This document shows, piece after piece, positions 1-6,087 of a stretch of 10,778 nt of DNA (its first letter is position 1; each line of letters opens with the position of its first letter). Below the pieces are notes generated by a model. It was not told the DNA's origin. It made no database searches and saw only the letters and a program-made list of their open reading frames with translations. The position numbers and the translations under genes are program-made. The stretch is taken from NCBI GenBank assembly GCA_023416135.1, contig JAEZIF010000236.1, forward strand, positions 1 to 10,778, read 5' to 3'. The DNA comes from Pseudomonadota bacterium. GTDB taxonomy: Bacteria; Pseudomonadota; Alphaproteobacteria; Reyranellales; Reyranellaceae.

Positions 1-1072
1 CGTGCGCCTTGGCGGCGACGGCGGCGTCGTTGAACACGCCGAAGATCACGTGCTGGGCGCCGGCGGCCTTGAGCGCGCGCAACAGATAGGTGGTGTTGCC
101 GCGCCCGCCGCCGCCGGGATTGTCGGCGACGTCGGCCAGGATGATGGCCTTGCGCCGCCGGTCGCGCCCGACCGAGACGGCGAGCTGGACGGCGTCGGCG
201 AGGGGAGTCATGGCGCGCTTGAAGCGCTCCTTCATGCCCCAGGCGCGCTTGGCGATGTCGAGCGACAGGTCGGCCGCCGCCTGGCGATTGCCGTTGCGCG
301 CCGTCACCACCGCCGTAAGGCCGTTCTTGGGGCTGTCGCTGTAGGCGAAGCCCGCCATCACCGACACATTGAGGATGTCGCCGCCCACCTTGGTCTGGCC
401 GTACTTGATCAGGTCGGCGTAAGGCCCCTTGGCCGTCAGCAACGAGATCTGCGGCGGCACCAGCGGCAACTTGACCATGGCGACCGCCGTGCGCGCGCCG
501 CCGAGGCACTCACGCATGTGCCTGGCGGCTTCGACGCCGCGCTCGTAGATGTCGGTGTGCGGGTTCTCGAGGTAGCCGACGAACACCGACAGGTTGTCGG
601 TCATCCGCCGCGAGACGTTGGCGTGCAGGTCGAAGGTCGAGACGACCGGGATGTCGGGTCCGACGACCTTGCGGATCGCCTCGAACAGATCGCCGTCGGG
701 ATCGTCGGTACCCTCGGCCAGGGCCGCACCGTGGGCCGCGACGAACACCGCGTCGAGCGGCATCGCCCCTTGCAGACCCGCCTCGATCTCGCACAGGAAC
801 GCCTTGAAGAAGTTTTCCTCGACCGGACCGCCGGGCTGAGCCTGCGAGACGCGCAGCGGTACCGGCGTCCAGTTGCCGGTGCGATCCATCTCGGTGAAGA
901 AGCCGGGCAGGTCGGGAAGCGTGATCGATGCGCCCGACCGCGCTTCGCTGACGATCTGGTTGCCGCGGATATCGACGTCCGTCTGGAAGTCTTCCGCCGT
1001 GGTCACCGGCGAGAACCTATTGCATTCGATGGTAAAGCTCAGAACGGCAATCCGCGGATTGTCCTGCGACAC
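1..1072 (-). CDS. M81 family metallopeptidase (MlrC-like), 3' end outside window
   Basis: 357 codons are visible; the stop lies beyond position 1. The GTG start is chosen because AGGAGG stands 4 nt before it, overlapping the TAA of the upstream hydrolase gene 11 nt away. The protein opens RIAVLSFTIECNRFSP, the family's N-terminal block with the Glu kept (E16) but Ile where HETN-type members have His. It then has AAHGAA (about 112-117), FDLHAN (D148, H150) and NPHTD (H172), whose D-x-H...H spacing matches the zinc ligands described for MlrC. DNPGGGGRGNT follows at 317-327. Family proteins run to about 490 residues, so roughly the last 130 are missing. Known members open cyclic or linear peptides such as microcystin, but most are of unknown substrate and nothing here shows what this one cuts. 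It is the last visible gene of the reductase-SDR-oxygenase-hydrolase operon. Confidence 0.9.
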   Translation of the reverse strand, partial: MSQDNPRIAVLSFTIECNRFSPVTTAEDFQTDVDIRGNQIVSEARSGASITLPDLPGFFTEMDRTGNWTPVPLRVSQAQPGGPVEENFFKAFLCEIEAGLQGAMPLDAVFVAAHGAALAEGTDDPDGDLFEAIRKVVGPDIPVVSTFDLHANVSRRMTDNLSVFVGYLENPHTDIYERGVEAARHMRECLGGARTAVAMVKLPLVPPQISLLTAKGPYADLIKYGQTKVGGDILNVSVMAGFAYSDSPKNGLTAVVTARNGNRQAAADLSLDIAKRAWGMKERFKRAMTPLADAVQLAVSVGRDRRRKAIILADVADNPGGGGRGNTTYLLRALKAAGAQHVIFGVFNDAAVAAKAH

Positions 1073-1083
1073 GTTTCCTCCTG

Positions 1084-1917
1084 TTAGCGCTGGTGCGCCA
1101 GAAACGCCTCGACCAGCCTATTGAACGTAGCGGCCTCCTCGAAATATGGCGAGTGGCCGGCATGGGGGATCAGGTGTGCTTCGCCGCATGGCAAGGCTGC
1201 TGCGATGGCACTTGCCAGGAAGGCGGGGAAGACCACGTCCTCTCCGCCGGCGATCAACAGCGTCGGCACCCGGAAGTCCTTCAGTTCCTCGACGGTCCGC
1301 CGGGCGGTGCGGCGCAAGCCGGCACGCACCTTCTCCTTGTCGAGCGCGCCCGCCATGGCGTCGATGCTGGCATACAGGAGGTGCAGCGCCGGCGAACGCG
1401 CCGCGGCGCTCATGCCCATCGCCGGATGGATGCCATTGGCCACACCCGCTGCAACCTTTGTCTCGGCGTCCTTCGCCCATGCATCGTACGTCCCGCCGCC
1501 CGACGGATCGCTGGCGCGGCGGTCGAGCGTGCCAGATGTCGAGCTCAGCACCAGCGCTTTTACCTTCTCCGCATGAGCGATCGCATACTCGAGCACTGTC
1601 CAGCCGCCCATCGACTGGCCGACCAGGCGCACGTCGGAAAATCCCAAGTGTTCGATCAACGCTGCCAGGTCGGCGGCATAGTCGCCCGGATCCGGACCGC
1701 CATCGATCGCGCTTGAGGGCGCAAAGCCGCGATGGGCGAAGCTCACGCTGGTGTAGCGTGATGCAAAGTGCGCGACCTGCTGCCACCAGCTCAGGTGATT
1801 GCCGCCCAGGCCGTGGGCGAACAGCAGAGCCGGCCCGCTGCCTGCTACCTCGTAGTAGAGGTCGCCGAACGGTCGCTTCAAACGGCCGACGCTGCGCGCC
1901 GGCGCCTTGTAGGTCAT
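1084..1917 (-). CDS. Alpha/beta-fold hydrolase
   Basis: 277 residues from the ATG at 1917. The frame stays open for 42 more codons upstream, but that extension is arginine-rich and unlike any hydrolase N-terminus; the true protein begins MTYKAPARSVGRLKRPFGD, and GAGGGGA lies about 10 nt before this ATG. The alpha/beta hydrolase marks are clear: HGLGG oxyanion loop (35-39), nucleophile elbow GQSMGG (Ser102), acid Asp227 in GGEDVVFP, and His255 in HAGHSP. It resembles the enol-lactonase/C-C-bond hydrolase/esterase branch, but the substrate cannot be read from sequence. Its place after an oxygenase and SDR fits hydrolysis of a ring-cleavage product or ester (inference). A 126-nt gap separates it from the broken oxygenase upstream, and the M81 gene follows 11 nt after its stop, so those two are probably co-transcribed. 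Confidence 0.9.
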   Translation of the reverse strand: MTYKAPARSVGRLKRPFGDLYYEVAGSGPALLFAHGLGGNHLSWWQQVAHFASRYTSVSFAHRGFAPSSAIDGGPDPGDYAADLAALIEHLGFSDVRLVGQSMGGWTVLEYAIAHAEKVKALVLSSTSGTLDRRASDPSGGGTYDAWAKDAETKVAAGVANGIHPAMGMSAAARSPALHLLYASIDAMAGALDKEKVRAGLRRTARRTVEELKDFRVPTLLIAGGEDVVFPAFLASAIAAALPCGEAHLIPHAGHSPYFEEAATFNRLVEAFLAHQR

Positions 1918-2043
1918 GGAGATGAAGGTCCCCTCAGAAGAGGGCCAGCGTAGAGCCCACGACGCCCAACGGCCAGCGGCCTGCGGCAAGCAGACGAAAC
2001 TTGCTTTTGAACGGCGAGGCGGCGTCTTGCGCGCGCGAGCCAA

Positions 2044-2757
2044 TCACGGGCCTGCACGATGCAAAGCGGGGCGAGCCCGAGGGGCCGTGCCATGGACGAT
2101 GGCCTCGTTCGCCCTCGGTGAGCGGCTCCCCCAGGGCGGCGAACCAGGCCGCGGCCTGGCCTCTTCGGGCAGCGTGAGACCGTACTTGGCGGCAACCTCG
2201 GTCGCGCGCTCGATGAAGTCGGCGCGCATCTCGTCGTTGGTGCGCCGCTTGATGTTCCACTTGCGGAAGGTCTCGTTGTTCTTCGACCTCGAGCCGGCGA
2301 AGAACGACGGCAGGTACGCTCCTCAGGCATCGTGGTGCGCGCGAGGTTTGTGAGCGGATGAAACGTGCAGTGCAGCAGGTCCTCGACTTGCAGGATCTCG
2401 GCCAGGTCGGCCAAGAGCTTGATGGCGACGAATTCCTCCCACGTCTTGAGCGGGAACTCGAAGATCGACAACGGGCGCTTGCCGGTGCCCGGGATCATGC
2501 GCTCCTCGGGGATGCCCATCTGCACGCCGAGCTGCTTGAAGCGCACGTGATGGCCATACTCTTCCATGGCGACGCGGCAGGTCAGCCACTTGGCATAGGG
2601 CGTCGGCGCATAGGCGATGGCGGGCTCGTCGAAGACCTGGGCGCCGTAGAGCTCGTTCGCCGCATGGCTGATCACGAGCTTGGCCATCGTCCTCGCGATA
2701 CTCTTCGGGAGCGGCCCTCAGCTCCTCGACGGACTTCACGACGATGGGATCGCTCAC
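2044..2757 (-). pseudogene. Frameshifted PaaA/PaaC-family di-iron oxygenase subunit
   Basis: Three reading frames must be joined to recover one protein. It starts at GTG 2757, 11 nt after the SDR stop, with GAGGAAA in front, giving SDPIVVKSVEELRAAPEEYRED. An extra base at about 2688 moves it into the frame beginning MAKLVISHAANELYGAQ, which continues through EEYGHH to LARTTMPEE. A net -1 change at about 2317-2318 then moves it to YLPSFFAGSRSKNNETFRK...KYGLTLPEE, ending at TGA 2044. Phenylacetate-CoA epoxidase-type proteins carry two E/E-x2-H sets for the di-iron site. The first is visible (NEL, then E-Y-G-H), but the His expected in the second, just after PEER-Y, is absent at the second break. 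The last ~30 residues are arginine/proline-rich and unlike the family, so the C-terminus may be shifted or lost too. The gene sits in an otherwise intact operon with a reductase and SDR. Either it is a decayed gene, or the assembly has errors here. Confidence 0.75.
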
Positions 2758-2768
2758 GGGCGGTTTCC

Positions 2769-3731
2769 TCAGACGAGCGGCTCGGTATTGAAGGCCTCGA
2801 GATCGGTGGTGAGGTCGGTGAACTTGTCCGAGAGCTTGGCGCTCAGCGCCTGCGCCAGGACAGCACCCGCCGCGTCTGTCTCGAGGCGCGCAATCGGCCG
2901 GGGCTGGCCGAACAGGAAGACCTCGCGGCCGCGCACACCCAGCAACTGGCCGGTGATGCCCTTGCCGGCCGGCGCACAGAGCGCCGTAACCAGGTTGGCG
3001 ACGTGGTGCGCGCCGATCTTCAGTGCGCGTTCCTTGTAGGATTTCTGCGCCTCGTTGGTCGGCTGGATGGTGTCGGTGACGCGGGTGCGGGCGAACGGCG
3101 CTACCGCATTGGCGGTGATCTGCGCGCGGGCGAGGTCCATCGCCGTCACGCGCGTCAGGCCGAACAGGCCCGCCTTGGCGCTGGCGTAGGCCGCCTGGCC
3201 GAGATTTCCGTAGAGGCCGGCCGACGACACGATGTTGACGATGCGGCCCCATTCGTAGCAGCCGGCATCGCCTCGGCCGGCCTTGCCCTGATCGCGCATC
3301 ACCGCCGAGGCAGCGTTGATGAGATAGAATGCAGCCGACAGGTTGTTGCGGATGACCGCATCCCAGTCGCGCGGATCGGCGCGGAAGACGAAGGCGTCGC
3401 GCAGGATGGCGGCGTTGTTCACCACGATGTCGATGCCGCCGAAAGTCTTGACCGCCAGTTCGACGAGTCCCTTGGCCGCACCGGGCGAGGCGACGCTGTC
3501 CGCGAACGCGACGGCTTTCTTGCCCAGCGCTGCGGCCGTCTCCTGAGCGACCGTCGGATCACCGTCCTCGCCGCCGATCGAGGCGCCGTTGTCGGCCACG
3601 ACCACGCTCGCCCCTTCGGCAACCAGCGATTCGGCGATGGCCCGGCCGACGCCGCGGCCGGCACCGGTGACGACGGCCGCGCGCCCCTCCAGAAGTCCCG
3701 GCCCGGTTCCTCCCAAACTCGTGGAGCTCAT
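2769..3731 (-). CDS. SDR family NAD(P)-dependent oxidoreductase
   Basis: 320 residues from ATG 3731, which overlaps the reductase stop as ATGA; the longer open frame upstream is antisense read-through of that gene. It has a Rossmann fold with TGAGRGVG (22-29), NNAA (105-108), active-site Asn about 130, Ser169, and Y182-ASA-K186. It is longer than the typical 250 residues: an insert after the first strand (50-65) and a C-terminal tail of about 60 residues resemble the SDRs related to the hydroxyacyl-CoA dehydrogenase part of HSD17B4. The likely role is oxidation of a secondary alcohol, perhaps on a CoA thioester, to a ketone with NAD(P)+ (family-level inference). It lies between the electron-transfer reductase and the oxygenase, so it may act on the oxygenase product. 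Exact substrate unknown. Confidence 0.92.
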   Translation of the reverse strand: MSSTSLGGTGPGLLEGRAAVVTGAGRGVGRAIAESLVAEGASVVVADNGASIGGEDGDPTVAQETAAALGKKAVAFADSVASPGAAKGLVELAVKTFGGIDIVVNNAAILRDAFVFRADPRDWDAVIRNNLSAAFYLINAASAVMRDQGKAGRGDAGCYEWGRIVNIVSSAGLYGNLGQAAYASAKAGLFGLTRVTAMDLARAQITANAVAPFARTRVTDTIQPTNEAQKSYKERALKIGAHHVANLVTALCAPAGKGITGQLLGVRGREVFLFGQPRPIARLETDAAGAVLAQALSAKLSDKFTDLTTDLEAFNTEPLV

Positions 3732-4762
3732 AGTTCCGCTCCCGTCTTCTTGCCCGCACTCGCCATCTCGGCTGCGGTGTAGAACGCGTCGGCATGGATA
3801 TCGATACGTCGCATGCCGCGCTGCTCGAACAGCCTGGTCGCCGCTTCGACCATGACCGGCGGGCCGGCGAGGTAGGCCTTGCAGCCGTCGAACTCGTCGA
3901 AATCCTGGGCGACGGCCTCGTGCACCAGGCCCTGGCGGCACTCTTCGCCGTCGCCTTCGCTCAGCACCGGAATGAAATGCAGGTTCTTGTGCGTCTCGGC
4001 CAGCTTGGCGAAATGGTCGTGCAGGTAGAGGTCGCGCTCGCTGCGGACGCCGAAATAGAAGTAAATGTGCTGGGGCAGCGCCTGCCGCAGCGCCCGCTCG
4101 ACCACCGACTTGATGGGCGCCATGCCCGAGCCGCCGGCGACGGCGATGATCGGACCGCGATGCGTCTCGCGAAGGTAGGAGGGACCGAAGGGGCCCTCGA
4201 CGCGCACATGGTCGCCGACCTTGAGTTGCTCGGCAACGTGCGTGGAAGTGGCGCCGCCGGTCGTGCGCACGTGGAACTCGAGGAGCGGATCGCCCGGCAC
4301 GTTGGCCATCGAATAGTCGCGCGGCGGGCAGCCCTCGAACGTCACCGAGGCGAACTGGCCGGCCGAGAAGTCGAACGGACCGCCCGAGACGATCTCGAGC
4401 CGGATGCGCTTGATGTCGTGCGTGGCGTCATCCAGAGCCACGACCGCGCAATCGAGCCGGCGGCGCGGGTGGACGATCAGGTCGTCCTCCTCCAGCCAGG
4501 CGACCTCGCTGTCCTCCCGCGGCACGGCGCGGCAGGCAAGGATAAAGCCGCGCTCCTTCTCCTCGTCGGAGAGCGCGAACTCCGAGTAGCCTTCCATCGA
4601 GACCTCGCCCTTCACGAGATGCGACTTGCAGGCACCGCAATTGCCGGACTGGCAACCGAACGGATAGGAGATCCCTGCATCGAGCGCGGACGACAGAATG
4701 GTGGCCCCGGTCGGAACCTCGATGGTACGCTGGGCCTGGGCGATACGGACTTTGATGGTCAT
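3728..4762 (-). CDS. [2Fe-2S] ferredoxin / FAD-NAD(P)H oxidoreductase (oxygenase reductase)
   Basis: 344 residues. The N-terminal plant-type ferredoxin domain (1-90) binds [2Fe-2S] through C37, C42, C45 and C77 (CQSGNCGAC ... ACRA). The FAD domain (about 100-200) has the RDYSMAN flavin motif at 148-154. The NAD(P)H domain (205-335) has AGGSGMAPIKS and AGPP at 299-302. The ferredoxin-first order is that of phenol hydroxylase, benzoate and naphthalene oxygenase reductases, not of PaaE, which carries the ferredoxin at the C-terminus. It should pass electrons from NAD(P)H to a partner oxygenase; the obvious partner is the di-iron protein two genes downstream. It is the first gene of the operon, read from the divergent region shared with the MarR gene. 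The ATG at 4762 has no clear Shine-Dalgarno sequence but starts exactly at the domain boundary; longer frames run antisense into marR. Confidence 0.93.
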   Translation of the reverse strand: MTIKVRIAQAQRTIEVPTGATILSSALDAGISYPFGCQSGNCGACKSHLVKGEVSMEGYSEFALSDEEKERGFILACRAVPREDSEVAWLEEDDLIVHPRRRLDCAVVALDDATHDIKRIRLEIVSGGPFDFSAGQFASVTFEGCPPRDYSMANVPGDPLLEFHVRTTGGATSTHVAEQLKVGDHVRVEGPFGPSYLRETHRGPIIAVAGGSGMAPIKSVVERALRQALPQHIYFYFGVRSERDLYLHDHFAKLAETHKNLHFIPVLSEGDGEECRQGLVHEAVAQDFDEFDGCKAYLAGPPVMVEAATRLFEQRGMRRIDIHADAFYTAAEMASAGKKTGAEL

Positions 4763-4779
4763 CGGACGAACGCGATAAT
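4752..4779 (+). promoter_or_regulatory. Possible sigma70-type promoter for the MarR gene
   Basis: TTGATG at 4752-4757 and GATAAT at 4774-4779, spaced by 16 bp, point toward the MarR gene whose ATG is at 4820. The -10 box differs from consensus at one base and the -35 at two. In this GC-rich sequence an AT-rich box here stands out, but short matches are weak evidence. If right, transcription begins inside the adjacent inverted repeat. Confidence 0.35.
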
Positions 4780-4798
4780 TTGTTTGATCCCCAAACAA
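4780..4798. promoter_or_regulatory. Candidate MarR operator (inverted repeat)
   Basis: TTGTTTG-ATCCC-CAAACAA is a perfect 7-bp inverted repeat with a 5-bp spacer. It lies in the 57-bp gap between the divergent reductase operon (start 4762) and the MarR gene (start 4820). Size, symmetry and AT-rich half-sites fit the sites usually bound by dimeric MarR proteins (family knowledge). It sits just downstream of the candidate -10 of the regulator gene and 18 bp upstream of the reductase ATG, so one bound dimer could block both directions. Binding is inferred. Confidence 0.6.
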
Positions 4799-4819
4799 TC
4801 TGCGTTTACCACTCCCGCC

Positions 4820-5293
4820 ATGGGTCGTCCACCCGCCAAACCATTCGCATCCCTGGATCGCGGTCTCTTGCCCTCCTTGCTGGGCTATGGGCTGCGCCGC
4901 GCCCAGTCGGCGGTGTTCGATGACTTTGCCGATACCTTCGCCAAGGCGGGCGAGGCGCTGACGCCGGGCGAGTTCGGCCTGCTGGTGCTGGTCGACGGCA
5001 ATGCCGGGCTGAGCCAGATGGCGCTGGCGCAGGCCCTGGGCATCGACCGGTCGACTCTGGTGCCGATCCTCGATCGACTGCAGAAGCGCGGCCTGCTGGT
5101 GCGCCACCGCTCGCCGACCGATGGTCGCACCCATGCATTGGCGCTGACGCCCGGTGGCGAGAAGGCGCTCGCCCGCTTTGTCCGGCTGGTGCGCACGCAT
5201 GAGAAACGCATTGCGTCGCAGCTTTCGGCCGCCGAAATCCGGGTGCTGATCGACCTTCTCGAGAAGGTGCATGTGGGCGCGCGATCACTATAG
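4820..5293 (+). CDS. MarR family transcriptional regulator
   Basis: 157 residues. The winged-helix domain spans about 45-112. LTPGEFGLLVLVDG forms the lead helix, LSQMALAQALGIDRSTL and VPILDRLQKRGLL give the helix-turn-helix with recognition helix about 76-92, and RSPTDGRTHALALTP is the wing, with the family-typical D-x-R. N- and C-terminal helices (15-42, 115-155) would form the dimer interface. The ATG at 4820 has no strong ribosome binding site; upstream codons are antisense to the reductase gene, so this start is preferred. MarR proteins usually repress the divergent operon and themselves until an aromatic or CoA-linked ligand binds. Here that operon is the reductase/SDR/oxygenase set, and a fitting palindrome lies between. 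The thioesterase follows 10 nt after the stop. Ligand unknown. Confidence 0.93.
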   Translation: MGRPPAKPFASLDRGLLPSLLGYGLRRAQSAVFDDFADTFAKAGEALTPGEFGLLVLVDGNAGLSQMALAQALGIDRSTLVPILDRLQKRGLLVRHRSPTDGRTHALALTPGGEKALARFVRLVRTHEKRIASQLSAAEIRVLIDLLEKVHVGARSL

Positions 5294-5303
5294 TCCGCGC
5301 TGC

Positions 5304-5771
5304 ATGAACTCCACCCATCCAGATTTCGCCGGCGTCGGCATCGGCGCGCTGAGCGACTCCGAGGCGCTGAAAGCCCTCAACGCCAATCTCAACGAGCCGG
5401 TCAAGGTCCTGAACGGCGAGCTTATCGAGCTCGATTCCAGGCGTGGCTTTTGCCGTTTCCGCTTCGAGATCGTGCCGGCCTTCTGCCATTCGCAGGGTCG
5501 CATCTGCCAGGGCGGCTTCCTGACCGGCATGGTCGATACGGCCATGGCCCATGCCGCGATGGCCAGGAGCGGCTTCGCCTGCGCCGTGCCGACGCTGGAA
5601 CTCAAGGTCAGTTTCCTGGAAGCCGCCGGTCCAGGCCTCGTGACTGCCGAAGGCCGCGTCCTGCGTTGGGGCGGTTCGGTCGGCTTCCTCGACGGCGACA
5701 TCAGGGACGACAAGGGTCGCCTGGTGGTGCACTCGACGTCGACCATCAAGATCGTGCGGCCGAAGAAGTAG
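5304..5771 (+). CDS. Hotdog-fold (PaaI-like) acyl-CoA thioesterase
   Basis: 155 residues with one 4HBT/PaaI hotdog domain (about 35-152). The family block appears as CQGGFLTGMVDTAMAHAA: Q69-G-G stands where many members have HGG, and D78 is the likely catalytic acid on the central helix. TLELKVSFLEAA and the final strands (STSTIKIVRP) complete the fold. It probably hydrolyses an acyl- or aryl-CoA to release CoA, acting as a housekeeping enzyme for CoA-linked degradation. It follows marR with a 10-nt gap, so they form a two-gene unit divergent from the oxygenase operon. The start at 5304 avoids overlap. An ATG at 5271, preceded by GAGAAGG and overlapping marR, would add 11 residues (MWARDHYSPRC) and cannot be excluded. 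Confidence 0.88.
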   Translation: MNSTHPDFAGVGIGALSDSEALKALNANLNEPVKVLNGELIELDSRRGFCRFRFEIVPAFCHSQGRICQGGFLTGMVDTAMAHAAMARSGFACAVPTLELKVSFLEAAGPGLVTAEGRVLRWGGSVGFLDGDIRDDKGRLVVHSTSTIKIVRPKK

Positions 5772-5782
5772 TGCGCACGGCT

Positions 5783-5990
5783 GTCATCCGAGCGTAGCGA
5801 GGGACCTCTAGGAGTGTGTCCAGATAGTCTGCGACACCCTCGAATCTTGAAACTTGCGGAATCTGTAATGACCCGCGCTTGCAACGACCTTGCGAGAGAA
5901 CGTCGCGTCCGATTCTTTTCGTTCGTCGCGCCGACTAAATGGACAGGCTCCTAGGCAACAGGAAAGGTCCCTCGCTACGCTCGGGATGAC
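5783..5990. repeat. Long inverted repeat (REP-like hairpin) split by an insertion
   Basis: The left arm 5783-5807 (GTCATCC-GAGCGTAGCGAG..., ending GGGACCT) pairs with the right arm 5965-5990, differing by a single base: CCC in the right arm versus CC in the left. The arms are separated by 157 nt. Motifs of the form ATCCCGAGCGTAGCGAGGG are, as I recall, dispersed intergenic repeats in many GC-rich bacteria, but copy number here cannot be tested. Removing the TIR-bounded segment between them leaves a compact hairpin with a loop of about 14 nt. Confidence 0.8.
5808..5954. mobile_element. Small TIR-bounded element (MITE or IS remnant)
   Basis: The ends mirror each other. The left end reads CTAGGAGTGTGTCCAGATAGTC; the right end, on the other strand, starts CTAGGAGCCTGTCCATTTAGTC. 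That is about 20 of 26 matching positions. CTAG occurs at both edges (5808-5811 and 5951-5954) and could be a 4-bp target duplication; TA alone would also fit. Excluding these the element is 139 bp, too short for a transposase, and it holds no plausible gene. GAG-CTGTCC ends with a TA/CTAG target are reminiscent of IS5-family groups, but the family is unproven. It lies inside the loop of the surrounding hairpin repeat. Confidence 0.55.
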
Positions 5991-6037
5991 ATCGGGTGCT
6001 AGAATGGCCCTTCGAAACCAGAAACAGCCTCGCGCGC

Positions 6038-6083
6038 ATTTCCGATCTGATGGAACCGCTCGCGGTTCCATCAGATCGGAAAT
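6038..6083. repeat. 46-bp near-perfect palindrome
   Basis: The 22-bp arms at 6038-6059 (ATTTCCGATCTGATGGAACC...) and 6062-6083 are exact reverse complements around a 2-bp centre (6060-6061). The palindrome ends 4 nt past the stop of the PuuE-like gene. No T-tract follows on either strand, so it is not a standard intrinsic terminator. It resembles a REP-type dispersed palindrome and may stabilise the 3' end of the mRNA or stop transcripts from both sides. Confidence 0.85.
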
Positions 6084-6087
6084 CGCT

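Larger units (their letters stand above)
5772..6087. other. Repeat-filled convergent intergenic region
   Basis: No gene is supported in this 316-bp gap between the stops of the thioesterase (plus) and the PuuE-like gene (minus). It is less GC-rich than its surroundings and consists largely of inverted repeats, listed separately. Open frames crossing it run across both arms of palindromes and match no protein family I know. No hairpin is followed by a T-run, so canonical intrinsic terminators are not evident, although the hairpins may still stop converging transcripts. Confidence 0.8.

Noticed and set aside
2..1087. 361-codon plus-strand open frame
   Set aside because: It is antisense to the M81 gene, which shows clear motifs and a ribosome binding site on the minus strand; the plus-strand product is an Arg/Gly/Ala-rich shadow.
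1918..2043. 42-residue N-terminal extension of the alpha/beta hydrolase
   Set aside because: Arginine- and tryptophan-rich, without signal-peptide features; the hydrolase fold begins at the ATG at 1917, which has a purine-rich ribosome binding site.
2144..2159. 16-bp perfect palindrome CCAGGCCGCGGCCTGG near the 3' end of the broken oxygenase
   Set aside because: All-GC-type symmetry of this length is not striking at this base composition and it lies inside former coding sequence with no T-run; not called as a terminator or site.
2358..3782. 474-codon plus-strand open frame
   Set aside because: Antisense to the SDR and oxygenase genes; low-complexity composition and no recognisable domain. 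Long shadows are expected at this GC content.
3794..4819. Large N-terminal extension of the MarR protein (frame open from 3794)
   Set aside because: The extension is antisense to the reductase gene and crosses the promoter region; homology to MarR begins at the ATG at 4820.
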